Part shown: in pieces, positions 11,033 through 22,903 of the stretch
Layout of the letters: each line of letters starts with the position of its first letter
Position numbering within the stretch: position 1 is the first letter of the stretch
NCBI GenBank assembly: GCA_964035545.1
Contig: OZ037765.1
Span: forward strand, 18,780,698-18,844,697
Length of the DNA: 64,000 nucleotides
Origin: Bugula neritina
Lineage: Eukaryota; Bryozoa; Gymnolaemata; Cheilostomatida; Bugulidae
Reading direction: 5' to 3'
Notes under the pieces: generated by a model
The model's input: the letters and a program-made list of their open reading frames with translations, nothing else
The model's database searches: none
Told to the model about the DNA's origin: nothing
Translations under genes and position numbers: made by a program

Positions 11033-12187
11033 TAGCTACTCAAGGCCGGTGGGATGACAACAGGAGCTTTAAATTGTAAAAATAATGCTGAACGCTATTT
11101 TAAAAAATACTGCAGAACCTGTAAGCTAACACTTTAACAGGGCTAAACTAAACAATATAAAATGGTAAATTATGTCACTACACATATTTAATAAACTTAC
11201 TATAGTTTAAAAGTTTTGCTTATGTTTTTTTATTGAGCTATAGTTTGCTTTCAAGTTCAAGCTGTCAGTTAAATCACTAATTTAGACTATCAAACGCTGC
11301 TAATCCAATAAATAATACTACTAAGGCAGTACATGTGAAAACCAGCTGAAGTTGGTGATTTATAAGTAATAATTTTAGATTTAATAAAAAGTAATTACAT
11401 TTATTAAATTAAATATCATCATACAATAATAAATATAATGATAATCATCATTATAACAATCATAATGGCCATTAAACTATAAGTATAAATTATAATAAAA
11501 ACATTATAGTTGTTAATGAAAACCATATAAAATTTAAATTCTGTACTTCACGTTAAATATTACTTTATAATGTATTACAATTATAATATCTAAATAAATA
11601 TTTATAGATATAATACTACAATAGTTGAATCATATATAAAACTAATTTAAGGTAGACATAAGCAATACTTACACTAGCAGCTATAGTTACTAATACTAAT
11701 TATTTATTACTTATATTAATATAGCTATAATTATAGTAATATTTATATTACTAGTTATATTTAGTGCCTATAGGACATGGGCTATGAGTATGGCCTATCA
11801 CCATGGCAATGGGAATGGGCTATGGCTACAGTTTTAGTATAACTAATAACTATAAGTATAAATATATCTATATAGTTCATTTTCATACTGACACTAGCTA
11901 TGGCTATTACTATCGGCTATTCCTACTCTTAATTCTATTGCCAGTGAATCATTAATCAATAATATTGATATTGAATTTTATGATTAAACTTAAACTTGAA
12001 GTGATAATCTATATCAGTATCAGTATGAGCTTCACTATAATTTTAAGTTGATGACCATCAATATCATAATCATCTGCAAGTGTAACTCTGTAAGTGTAAT
12101 GATTATGATATTTATTATCACCATGGCTTTGAGTATAAGTATCAGTATGATTAATGATTATGAATAACTTTAATTACAATAAATATA
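11033..12187. other. AT-rich low-complexity spacer
   Basis: Very AT-rich sequence with many short imperfect repeats of ATA, TAT and ATTA type and a purine/pyrimidine-alternating block near 11760-11960 (repeated GGCTAT motifs). No gene or exon seen. Confidence 0.5.
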
Positions 12188-13281
12188 CGAGGGTGATTTG
12201 AAAAGTAAAGATAATTTCTGAAATATCATTATAATACATGCCTATTTTTTTAGAATTATGTTGTTACAGGGGTTGTCTTGAATCAGCAGGTTTGAGGCAT
12301 TACTTCTTTTTGAGGGTATTAATGTGGCAGTGCCACTTGAAATTTTTCCACATGTTAAACAGAGAGCTGTAATCAAGTTTGTCTCAAATGAGGGAGTCGG
12401 ACCAAGTAAAATCTATACGGCAATGAAAGCTCAATGTGGTGACAGTTGCTTAAAACAAAGCAGTGTTTTCAAAAAAGCTAACTGTTTTAAGGAAAGAACG
12501 ACTTCTTGAGAGAATGGACTTAAATCGGGTGGGCCAAAAGCAAAAGAGGTGGCTACACCAGCCAATTTGGAGACCGTAGAAACTTTTGTCAGGGCAGTCG
12601 GAAGTGCATCAGTATAGGAGAAAATTGCTAAGTTAATGGACATTACCATTTGGATGGTGCATTCCATCTCACTTTAGAAAAACATTAAGAAGAGTATATG
12701 CAAGTAATCTCATGGTGTCGATAGCCACTGAGACTCTGCAAGGCCACACTGACACTTTGCCACCCCAACCATTGAGACCATGAACCAACTAGGTTAGGTA
12801 CTATTGGAGTATCCATCCACTTTACAGTCCTGATCTTGCACCTTCTGATTACCATCTCTTTGATGCTTTAAAGTTCCACGCCAGAGGTATTTATTCACAC
12901 TAGCCTTCTGCCACGAACAATTCGTGAGATGCGTGGAGAATATAATAACTAATTACAAAACAGCAAATGCTGTAACAAGTGCTATAAGGGGTTCTCTTCA
13001 GACATATCAGTTGCTGCTGAAGTCCTACCTCAACTGAGGTAATAAACTGAGGTAATTCACACAGAGACTCATGACAAGGTCAATCCTACTGTGAGCAAAT
13101 TTTTACTGAGATGGATACTATCACTATGCTAATGGAATTAAAAAAGATAGCACCAAGTTGACAGAAATGAGTTGACTTGCCAGAAAATCATGTTGAAAAA
13201 AATTAAGTCTTTATCAGTAACTTGATTACAACTTGACTTATGATAAAATTATCTTACTTCTAGTTTCTCAAATCGCCCTCG
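12188..13281 (+). mobile_element. Degenerate mariner-type DNA transposon
   Basis: Terminal inverted repeats are CGAGGGTGATTTGA at 12188 and its near complement, TCAAATCGCCCTCG, ending at 13281. Length is about 1.1 kb, near the usual 1.3 kb of mariners. It holds a broken transposase. The TA target duplication is no longer clear: the left flank has TA, the right reads TG. Confidence 0.8.
12324..12900 (+). pseudogene. Mariner transposase relic
   Basis: The N-terminal helix-turn-helix is readable (QRAVIKFVSNEGVGPSKIY, then SSVFKKANCFKE, matching the mariner pattern). Similarity continues in frame through stops at 12507 and near 12615 (SGGPKAKEVATP and VHSI). After 12676 most of the catalytic core is missing, and the C-terminal block YSPDLAPSDYHLF reappears near 12823 in a different frame. 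In-frame stops, a frame change and a core deletion make it certainly inactive. Confidence 0.8.
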
Positions 13282-15316
13282 TGATAATAAATTACTATTA
13301 GTATTACTCTTAGTATTAGTATTACAATATGAATATTACACTTAGTAACTCTTAGTTCTACTATAAGTATAAGTATAACTATTAGACTTAGTATTACTAT
13401 TACTATTAGTATTAGCAGCATTAGTCACTATTAGTAATAATATTAGAATATTTATATTGGCTTGAAGTTGAAACTTGAATATCATAAGGCTAAGCCCTCA
13501 TTCACAGTGATAATCATTGTGATTAAATAATTAATATTATGATATTCATATTCATATTGATTATCATTATCATTATAATACTTATAGAGTTATACTAATA
13601 CTAATACTATTAGTATTAGTAATAGTAAATGTAATACTAATACTAATAGTAATAGTAATAGTAATAGTAATAGTAATACAATTAAATATGGCCGATAACT
13701 TAAAATTGAGTCAAAACAACATAATGGTGCACTAGTACTAGTAGCTATAAATTTAAACCAGTGTTATCAGCATTACAGCTTAATTGTGACTATTACCATT
13801 AGTACTTGTTTAGATTTTATTCCACTTATAGTTATCCAATAATAATTTATTAGGGTGATGGTAAAAATGTGATGACCTTGGCACGCAGAAAGCATTTTAT
13901 TCCAATCGCTGTGTGATTAACCAAAGATTTTAGCCACTGAACTAGAAAATTTGTTCTAATCGATTAGTTTTAGTGCCCCGTTGAGCTATACAAAAAATAT
14001 CTTGAGCGCTTGAAGTTGGTTTCTTAAGCTAGGAGTTAAGTCCCCCCAACTCAATGAACTCAATAATTATTATTCCAGCTTAGTGCCCCAACTCCAAACT
14101 TGAGAACCCCCCCCCCCCCCCCGTACACCTATTGCACTTATTCACCCCAACTCGAAGTTGCTGAAAGAGCGACTCTGTGAGCTTATAAAGCATATAAAAC
14201 TCAGGCTTTAACCTAAACGGTATACCGTATATCTGTAACCTATGCCTAATGCCTATAAAGTATACGTAAATACTGGAATCACATACTCATTAGTTACATT
14301 AGTACTTACACTTATTTTATTACTATAATTAGTTCGGAAACTGCATTGTCACAAGCTATACAATCTAATAAGCAAGGTGTACTGTAGTAAGCTCTCAATA
14401 AGCTTACGCTTCAGCTTTCTCTCTTTTAGAGTTAAGCTGATAACGTGAGGAGTTGAGAAACAACAGTGTATACTGCTAAGAGAATTGGTGCTGCAAGGGT
14501 TTAAACTTTAAACTACCAGTGTAGTTTGCATAACATATAGCAAAAATAAAATAGTGCAGTATAAATAATCTAAGTAAGTGATCTTCCGACAAATTGCAAG
14601 TAATTACCTTGTGCTGTGTCAGTGGCAATGATTTGGCAAAGACCTCTCCACCCAAATAACTCTATTTTGCTATAAAACAAGCAGTATGGACTTTTATAGG
14701 TGATATCGGCTGCTAGAAACACAATTATATCATGTTTCAATATAAGGTAAAATTTGTCACTATCAATTATCTGCCAAAGTTCAAGCCAGTCTGTAGTAAC
14801 TTTGAATGTATTGTTTTATTAAAGCGCTGCAATTCCATTGTTGAAAAAAATTGTTGGCACAATTATTTTTCACATTGTTATACATAATACATTCATTGAT
14901 TTCTGCATTTTGTATATTGCATTGTACACAATTTTACAAAATATTGAGAAAAATATTCAAGCTTCAACATGTCATTCAACATTTTACTATGGGAATAGAC
15001 AAGGTGCTTACCTTTGTTGATATTTGCTGCATGTGTGTTGACCTCACTTCTAATAGCCACTCACTCAATCAATGGTGAAATTTTTATCAGTAACTGAGTG
15101 ATTTTGAATAGGGTAACTTTTATGTATAGATACTGATAGCAGGATATATACAAGGCATGAAGTTGTCAGCATTTAACAGAAACTTTTAAAATTAGTTATA
15201 GCAGTATTTGCTTCATGGGGTTTTAAGCTAGCAGTCTTCAAAATGCACTAAAAAATATTTCAATTTAGTTAAAAAACAAATTAAATTTGAAAACCAACTT
15301 TGTATTTTGTGCCACA
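13282..15316. other. Spacer with trinucleotide-type repeats and a poly-C run
   Basis: 13290-13690 is built largely of TAGTAT, ACTAAT and AGTAAT repeats. A run of 16 C lies at 14107-14122. The remainder to 15316 is AT-rich with no exon-like ORF. Nothing else recognised. Confidence 0.5.
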
Positions 15317-15320
15317 GTAT

Positions 15321-15728
15321 TGTGGTAGATTTTAGTGGTGCAAGTATTATTGTATTAATCGAAAAGGTTCACTTCATATTGTTTATTATCTTGTGAGTTC
15401 GACACTGTCGGAGTGTAGCTATGGACAGCAGTGGCACCACTAGTAACCACCAATCAAGACAGTCACACTAATTGATAGCAGGTGGAGCTAGCTACTCGTA
15501 GTTGCAGTGCGCTGAGTAGCTAGCCGGCAGAGCAGCTTGGGACTTCATTTAGAACAGTTGTGTATTAAAGCTCACTAATTATGTAATCGTTTTCTATCCG
15601 TGCTAGCAGTAAATAACCTTCTTGTATTTGTGTAAATAATAAAGTATCTTATCGTAAACAACCTGTCGCAGTGGCTTTGTTTAAGTAGACCCACACATAA
15701 TAATAGTGAACTGGCAAAATTCACTACA
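15321..15728 (+). repeat. 5' LTR of Gypsy-B
   Basis: 408 bp, starting TGTGGTAG and ending TTCACTACA. It contains AATAAA at 15638-15643, a polyadenylation signal expected near the R region. It differs from the 3' LTR by four substitutions: one early (GTATTAATC against GTAATAATC) and three in a short stretch near 15597-15632. Confidence 0.95.
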
Positions 15729-15729
15729 C

Positions 15730-15750
15730 TGGTGGCAGCGGTGGGATTCC
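15730..15750 (+). promoter_or_regulatory. Primer binding site of Gypsy-B, probably tRNA-Leu
   Basis: One base after the 5' LTR, TGGTGGCAGCGGTGGGATT begins with TGG, the complement of the tRNA CCA end. The next bases imply an acceptor stem strand CGCTGCC with discriminator A, pairing with GGCAGCG, which fits animal tRNA-Leu. The tRNA identity is inferred from memory of tRNA-Leu ends. Confidence 0.7.
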
Positions 15751-15783
15751 ACTTAATACAAATGCCCCTAGCCAGGGAGTAAG

Positions 15784-16653
15784 ATGGCCGACGAAGTCGT
15801 CGACGCGCCCCGACAGGAGCCAGCAGCAATAGAGGAGGATCACATAGGCGGCCCAGCGCTGCCTATGGACAGGTACCACTTGCGGGCTCCCATCTTCTCA
15901 GGAGAAGAGGATGTGGAGCAATTCATCACTGAGTTCAGTGATGTGGCGGACATCTGCGGATGGCCGAACAGGGTTACTCTGATCCAGCTGCGGTTGTGTC
16001 TGACAGGGCCGGCTAAACCCTATGGGATAAGCCAGAATGTCGGTGACATATTTGAAGCAATACGAGCTAGGTTTGGATTAACCGCTCGAGATGCTCGCGT
16101 GCAACTGCAGAGTCTTAGGAGAAATCCTAAGACCAATCTGCGAGAGCACGCTACCGTAGTCGAACGACTGGCACAAGTTGCTTACAGCGACTTGCCTGCC
16201 GATGGTCGACAGAGCCTAGCACTGGATGCATTCCTCCAGTCTATTAACAACCTCGGTCTTAAACAGCATCTGCTGGTGGCCGAAGTTGAGACTATGGAGA
16301 GAGCTCTAAGGCTTGGGAATGCCTATTTCCAAGCCGACAGTGCAAGTCGACCTGGCGCGACAGTACAGCAAGTCGGGGCAGACGACGTGTCGACGTCGCC
16401 AACGAAGACAGCTGTACAGGTCGCAGCGGCAGCAGCAGACGAATCTAGCTTAACCACGAGCTTGATTCGAGAACTGCTCGCCGAGTTCAGGCAACTGCGC
16501 CAGCAGGCGACAGCCGAGAGACCCAAGAGGTCGTCGGTAGCTGTCGCCGACAGGCGCGGCCCCGTATGCTGGGGCTGTGGTAGTGGTGGGCACTTCCTAC
16601 GAAGTTGCCCCCGCGGCAGTGGGAGGCGGTTAAACAGCGACGGCCCACGGTAA
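15784..16653 (+). CDS. gag: Gag of Gypsy-B
   Basis: 289 residues from the first ATG after the primer site. The N-terminal two thirds resemble retrotransposon capsid (MDRYHLRAPIFSGEEDVEQF, then FEAIRARFG, LREHATVVERLAQ). A CCHC zinc knuckle, CWGCGSGGHFLRSCP, lies near residue 260. The frame stops at 16651-16653; pol opens in another frame after 16681. In the third frame the stretch after the knuckle still reads as plausible Gag tail, so either a frameshift signal or a small indel separates gag from pol. The structural protein itself looks intact. Confidence 0.85.
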   Translation: MADEVVDAPRQEPAAIEEDHIGGPALPMDRYHLRAPIFSGEEDVEQFITEFSDVADICGWPNRVTLIQLRLCLTGPAKPYGISQNVGDIFEAIRARFGLTARDARVQLQSLRRNPKTNLREHATVVERLAQVAYSDLPADGRQSLALDAFLQSINNLGLKQHLLVAEVETMERALRLGNAYFQADSASRPGATVQQVGADDVSTSPTKTAVQVAAAAADESSLTTSLIRELLAEFRQLRQQATAERPKRSSVAVADRRGPVCWGCGSGGHFLRSCPRGSGRRLNSDGPR

Positions 16654-16681
16654 CTTCCGCCTACCGTGGGCCCCAGTTTAA

Positions 16682-19600
16682 CCCCCAAGGCAGAGGCTAC
16701 GGCCCCCACCCAACCGGGTGAGGAGGCCGCCTTCGCCAGAGTGGCAAGCCCCAAGGAGAGTGAGTCGGCCGCAAGGCCCACCAATACCTCCGGCTTGGGC
16801 ACTCAAAAACCGCTTTGAAGGTTTGCTTGATGAGGGAGTGAACGACGAATGGGAGCACAACAGGGATTTTCCTCGGTTGCCCACACGAGCATCAGTCCGA
16901 GAATTCACTCGGCCGCCCGTGTGTGAGCGAGACCGAGATGTACCCTGCCCGCCCATGCAACGTCGACGACCCCCTCGCAACCGAAAAGCACAGGTGCATC
17001 CCCAACTCCATGCACATGAGGTGTCGCCTCAAGAGACAAACCGCTCAGTGAGCGCTCAGCCATATGGAAGCAGCTATTTCCTCCCCGGCAAAATTGCTGG
17101 TAAAGCTGCCACATTCCTGTTGGATACTGGGTGCACCACAAATCTACTGAGTCGACGTCTCTTTGACACTCTCAGTGCCAGGGACAGGGCTAGCCTAGAA
17201 CCATATGAAGGGGAGCACGGCACGTTGGCGGACGGGTCGTGTATTCCTTTCTATGGGGTAATCCAGTTGACTGGTAGAGTCCGTGATCAGATGATCAGTG
17301 AGACCTTCATCGTCAGTCAACTCAAGGAGGATGCCATCTTGGGCATGCCATTTCTGAAGCGACACAGGTGCTACATCGACTTTAGCAAGTCGGCAGTAGT
17401 GATGGCGGGGTGTGAGCTGGCCTGTGTCGACCGATTTGGCCGACCCTTGGTGGGGGGAGTGCAGGTGGTACAGCGCTGTACTGTACCTGGGCGCTTCCGG
17501 GCTACAGTTCGCTGCAGAGTGAACTGTAGGGAGATCTCCGAGCTCGGAGTGGTGGAAGGTGCACTGGGGGGCGTCCAGCTCGCTAACAGTCTGAATAGAC
17601 TGGATGAGCGGGGGGAGTTCCTGGTCCAGTGCGTAAACCCTTTCACGGAGCCGGTAGAATTACCGGCTGGGTCTCTAGTAGGGAAGTTCCACTCCGTGCA
17701 AGAGGAGGATGTAGGGCCCGCGCTGGAAACAGCGGACGACGCCCGGGGAGTACCCACTAGAGACGGCAGGGGGCCGGTGCCTGAACACGTAGCAGAGTTG
17801 TACGAGGATGCCTGTGATGGCTGTGAGAGCAAGCGGGAACGCCTGGTGATGGCGCGGCTACTCTCTGAGTACAAGGACGTGTTCAGTTGCGGCGACCATG
17901 ACATGGGTCTGACTGAGACTGTCCGTCATGAAATACCCCTGGCGGCGGGGACGGTGCCGATTCGGCAGCCGACCCGCCGGTTAGGTCCTGAGAAGGAGAG
18001 AGAAGTGAGCCATCAGACCTTCTGAACCGGGACCTGATTGAGCCAGGCCATGGGGCCTGGAGTTCTCCAGTCGTCCTGGTTTGGAAAAAGGATGGTAGCT
18101 GGAGGTTTTGCGTTGACTATCGCAGGCTGAACAGCGTGACCATCCAGGACGCTTACCCTCTCCCGAGGATCGATGAGTTGCTCGATGCCTTAGCTGGTAG
18201 CAAGTTCTTCAGCACGTTGGACTTGCTAAGCGGGTATTGGCAGGTGCCCCTGAGTCCTGAAGCACAGGACAAGGCCGCGTTCATAACGCGGGATGGGCTC
18301 TGGAAATGGAAGGTGTTGCCATTCGGACTTACGTCCGCACCAGCCACCTTCCAGCGACTCATGGAGCAGGTCCTGAGTGGACTGCACTGGAAGACCTTGC
18401 TCATATATCTCGATGATGTCATCGTCATCTCCCCCGACTTCGACACACATGTCAGTCGACTCAGGGAGGTGTTCGACAGACTCCGAGCTGCTAACCTGAA
18501 GCTAAAGCCCTCGAAGTGTGCATTACTGCAACGCGAGGTCAAGTACCTAGGACATGTAGTTGGTCGAGACGGGGTCGCCACCGACCCCGAGAAGGTACGG
18601 GCCGTGAGGGACTGGGCCGTTCCTGTCGACCTCTCTGAATTGCGGGCGTTCCTGGGGCTGGTAGGGTACTATCGTCAGTACATACCAGACTTCGCAGGAA
18701 TTGCACAGCCGTTAAATCGGCTGACCGCGAAGGGGGTGCGATGGCAGTGGACGCAGGCTGAGCAGAAGGCATTTGACCACCTGAAGGATCGCCTGGTGGA
18801 AGCACCCATCTTGGCGTATCCTGACCCTGCGAAGGAGTACATTTTGGATACTGATGCCAGTAACCATAATGTGGGGGCTGTGCTATCGCAGGTCCAAGAT
18901 GGTCGCGAGGTGGTGGTGGCTTACTATAGCAAGGCCCTGTCGGCGCCTGAGAAGAACTACTGTACAACCAGGAGGGAACTCTTGGCAGTAGTCAAGGCGG
19001 TCAAACACTTTAGACCATATCTATATGGGCGCACATTCCGGCTTCGGACGGATCATGCGTCCATGATATGGCTGTGTCGACGGGCAGAACCATCAAGCCA
19101 AGTGGCGTGCTGGCTAGAGATCCTGGCAGAGTTTTCTTATCGGATCGAGCATCGACCCGGTAAGAAACACGGTAATGCAGATGGACTCAGCCGCCGCCAG
19201 GCAGATGAGTGTAAGCAATGCCAGAATATCGAGCGCAGGGACGGTGGACCCCCTCGCTCGGACGTCGAAGCGCAGTTGGGGAAAGCGGGTGTGTACAGCT
19301 GGGAAGAAGGGCAACTCCTGTCCGAATCGCCCAACAAAGCTGTTAACAACCTTCACGCAAACCCCACGTTGCTTCGGAACGTCAGGGAGCTATGCCGGCT
19401 CCAGTCCACGCTACCAGGAGTGGTAGCTGACCTAGTCCGAGCCAAGAAGGAGGGACGGCGGCCGAGTGAGGCCGAACAGCGAGTGAAGAGTATTGAGTTT
19501 AAGTACTTCTGTGACCGCTGGGACTCCCTAAGGTTCAACAGCAATGGGCTGCTAACGATCACGTTGGCAGTCGGCACCAATCGCAGTGAACGAGAGAGGG

Positions 19601-21171
19601 TAGTCTGCCCGTCAGCTCTGAGGCGGGAGTTGATCTGGGACACCCATAAGCAAGCTCACGCAGGAGCTAGCCGGGTGATCAGGTGTCTTTAACTCCAGTG
19701 GTTTTGGCCCGGTATGACCCGGGATGTCCGACTCCGGGTGCGGAAGTGCGAGGTGTGCCAAGCTAGCAAGCATGGCCGCCCCACTGAGACCGCAAGGAGG
19801 CGTCGCCTCCATGCCGGTCGTCCGTGGCAGGTGGTTGCTGTCGATCTGGTAGGCCCCATGCCCACTACAGCGAGAGGTAATAACTGGATACTGGTATTAA
19901 CTGACCATTTCACGCGGTGGGCTGATGCACTGGCTATTCCAGATGCGTCGGCCCCCTCGGTGGCCAGAGCTCTGGATCAACAGGTGTTCTGCTATTTCGG
20001 CTTGCCGGAGCAGATACACTCTGACCAGGGCGCCCAGTTTCAGTCGCAACTTATGAGCGATCTCTGTAGAGTGTGGGGGGTAAACCAGAGTCGGACGACC
20101 CCGTATCACCCGCAAGGGAACGGGGTCGTGGAGCGGAACAACCGAATGCTAGGGGACTCTCTGAGAAGCCTGCTTATCGGTAGGAGCCAGGAAGAGTGGG
20201 ACTTGGTGTTGCCGCAGATCATGCGAGCCTACCGTGGTACCCCTCACTCCAGTACACTGGAGACCCCTAATTTTCTCATGCTGGGGAGAGAAACAAGGGT
20301 TCCTGAGCACGTAACCTATCATGTTCCGAATCCCGAGAGCAATGTCCACGACTACGTGGACAAGCTCGTAAAACGCATGGGGACGGCTCACGAGGTGCTA
20401 CGTGAGCAGCAGTGGCAGGTCAGGAGTGGTGACTCTGACGACCCACCTTTATACAAGGTGGGGGACTGGGTCTGGATGACCAGTCATCGCCGCAGGCGCG
20501 GACAGGCAGCCAAGTTGCAGCCAAAGTTCGTAGGTCCCTACTGCGTAATTGAGGTAATGTCAAACCATACATACAAAGTGGAACGGTCTGGACAAGTGTC
20601 GGTCCAGAACGAGGCACGGCTAAAACCTCACTGGGCAAGTCCTGATGCGGCAGGTCAAGCACCTCCTCTCTTAGAGCCAGCTAGGCACCCTCCTATGAGG
20701 GGGCGACCCATGGCATATCGAGAGATTGAGGAGATACTGCCAGACCAGGACGGGGCGGCTGATGCGTCAGCCGACCAGCCCCAACCTCCTCCACCCCAGG
20801 AAGAGGAGGTCGACACACCTGAAGACCTGTCGGAGCCGGCCCCACCACCTGTGGAGCCGGTCGACAGGCCCATCGTCCCGGATGAGATGGCAAATCCTCA
20901 AAATCATGAGGAAGAGGCAGCTGGGGGAGGACCACCCGTACTGGTGGACCCCCCCGTACTGGCGACACCACCCGTGGTGGAAGAGTCACCAGTCGTAGCA
21001 AATTTCCCAGTGCAGTTGGAGCGTAGCCAACGCACTAGGGCGCCTCCATCTTATTTAAAAGAATTCTTGTGTGATGCAGTGGAAAAACATCCATCAGCTA
21101 TCATAAAAGAAATCTGGGGGGACGAGCAATTGAGAGTTGCATTTCCAAGGTATAAGGAGACGCAATTGTGA
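16682..21171 (+). pseudogene. pol: Pol of Gypsy-B (protease, RT, RNase H, integrase), interrupted
   Basis: Three open blocks, 16682-18025, about 18016-19692 and 19693-21171. Protease: LLDTGCTTNLLS and ILGMPFL. Reverse transcriptase: FCVDYRRLN, and the catalytic YLDD near 18409. RNase H: DTDASNHNVGAVLS and TDHA. Integrase: HHCC zinc domain (THKQAHAG, then CEVCQ), catalytic D, D and E within VAVDLVGP, HSDQGAQF and NGVVERNN, then a GPY/F module (FVGPYCVIEV) and a long Pro/Glu-rich tail of about 150 residues. Two lesions are visible: a frame change at about 18006-18015 before the RT core, and an in-frame TAA at 19690-19692 inside the integrase zinc domain, where Gypsy-A has Gln. All catalytic motifs are otherwise present. 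Confidence 0.9.
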
Positions 21172-22491
21172 GTTGCCTACCCCAGTGGTGTGACACAAAA
21201 CACCACCGGGGGTAAGAAATGAGCGAAGTCAGCTCGCTAGTGAAAGGGGTATTATACAATCACTTTCACTGCGGAAAGCGTTCTTTTCTGATTCAACTGC
21301 CAACATGCACGCATGTACTTGGCAGGCTGGCGCACTACGTAGCCTAAGTGGGCAGCAGACTAAAGTCAGGGCTGTCTTATGGTAAGTCTACTAGTATAAT
21401 TCTATTATTTAAGTAGAATTCAAGCTGGTAGCCTAAATCAGTCTCGCTTTATCATAACGATAAAGTTGATTTCCCAAGTCAGGTGATTCACTGACGACTT
21501 GAGTGGGGCGGTCGACCACATGATTAATTATTAATCAGTGGTTAGTGATTGCGAGACTCAATCGAGGTGTCGTACTGACAGGTGCAAACCCCTTCAACAG
21601 TTGTTGGCATTCTGTTGCAGGTGAGACTGGAATGGCGGGGCCAAATTCCTTCTCATGGCATAGCGCAGTCACATCATTCATCTCAACTTTTGGCTAGATG
21701 CTGGCTGCTTGACTGGACTCTTGTAGCGACATGACAGCAGTGCTGGTGGTCGTCATAACAGAAGTGCCAGAGACAACTGACACGTAGCTCTTCCCTCCCC
21801 TTCTCTGGCGATCACGTTCCGGTATAGGCAGAGTAGCTCCTCCCTCTTCTCTCCTGTGGCTACATCCTAATAATGAAACAGTACAAAATAATAAGAAGAA
21901 GAAATATTAAAGATTCCTGCATGAAGTTAAAAAGTAAAAATAGAAGTTAAGAAGAAGAAGTAATATTAAAGATTCCTGCATGAAGTTAAAAGTAAAAATA
22001 GAAGTTAAGAAGAAGAAGTCTTTCCTTTCCTCCTTTTGGGAATTCGACGGCGACGAGGTAGACGTTGGTAGTGAAGAGACCAGTCAACCCCCCTCCATCT
22101 TCCCCCCTTTGGGGAGATTCCTTCGTACTCTCCAATCCCCTGTTCCTTCTCTCCCCCCTTTGGGAGAGACTCCTTTGCCACGCTTGATTCTTCTGGGGAC
22201 TCATCGATTCCCCCATCGCTTGGCTTCGACTAGACGAGTGTGAAGCAGTACATCTCCTTCTCACTAAGTTCATGCTACCCTACATCATTTGGTGAGAGAC
22301 CCCCCCCCCTACCCTGTGACTGACCCGGATCGATCGTGTACAACATGGACATCGTTTTGAATACATATTTTGTGTTCTCTCATTCCTGGTTGTTTTAATC
22401 TTTTGTTTTATTTTACCTTTATTCCTTTTATTATTTTTTTTGAGATTATGTGCATCAATCGTAGAGTGTACTTTTCGATAGGTGTGGCGAG
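21172..22491 (+). other. 3' non-coding region of Gypsy-B with a tandem duplication
   Basis: About 1.3 kb with no recognisable ORF. 21891-22018 is a roughly 60-bp unit present twice (each has ATATTAAAGATTCCTGCATG, starting 21904 and 21963). A 10-C run lies near 22300. Directly before the 3' LTR I do not see the purine-rich tract expected for plus-strand priming; the sequence there is T-rich and then mixed. Confidence 0.6.
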
Positions 22492-22899
22492 TGTGGTAGA
22501 TTTTAGTGGTGCAAGTATTATTGTAATAATCGAAAAGGTTCACTTCATATTGTTTATTATCTTGTGAGTTCGACACTGTCGGAGTGTAGCTATGGACAGC
22601 AGTGGCACCACTAGTAACCACCAATCAAGACAGTCACACTAATTGATAGCAGGTGGAGCTAGCTACTCGTAGTTGCAGTGCGCTGAGTAGCTAGCCGGCA
22701 GAGCAGCTTGGGACTTCATTTAGAACAGTTGTGTATTAAAGCTCACTAATTATGTAATCGTTTTCTATTCATGCTAGCAGTAAATAACCTTTTTGTATTT
22801 GTGTAAATAATAAAGTATCTTATCGTAAACAACCTGTCGCAGTGGCTTTGTTTAAGTAGACCCACACATAATAATAGTGAACTGGCAAAATTCACTACA
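22492..22899 (+). repeat. 3' LTR of Gypsy-B
   Basis: 408 bp, same start (TGTGGTAG) and end (TTCACTACA) as the 5' copy, four differences. Followed by the GTAT duplication. Confidence 0.95.
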
Positions 22900-22903
22900 G
22901 TAT

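Larger units (their letters stand above)
15321..22899 (+). mobile_element. Gypsy-B: full-length Ty3/Gypsy LTR retrotransposon, coding region broken
   Basis: 7,579 bp from 5' LTR to 3' LTR, flanked by GTAT at 15317-15320 and again at 22900-22903 (target-site duplication). Order: LTR, primer site, gag, protease, reverse transcriptase, RNase H, integrase, about 1.3 kb non-coding, LTR. This order (integrase after RNase H) is Ty3/Gypsy. The two LTRs differ at only 4 of 408 positions by eye, so insertion is recent relative to most repeats here. The pol region nevertheless carries a frame break and a premature stop, so this copy cannot move on its own. No env gene is seen. It is much GC-richer than its surroundings. 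Confidence 0.95.

Noticed and set aside
13290-13690. A CRISPR-like array of regular repeats
   Set aside because: Simple TAGTAT/AGTAAT microsatellite without spacers, in an animal genome.
20655-21001. Minus-strand ORFs across the Gypsy-B pol tail
   Set aside because: Shadows of the GC-rich pol frame.
15784-21171. Horizontal transfer of Gypsy-B, suggested by its high GC content
   Set aside because: GC-rich Gypsy elements are common in AT-rich genomes; composition alone is not evidence and no outgroup comparison is possible here.
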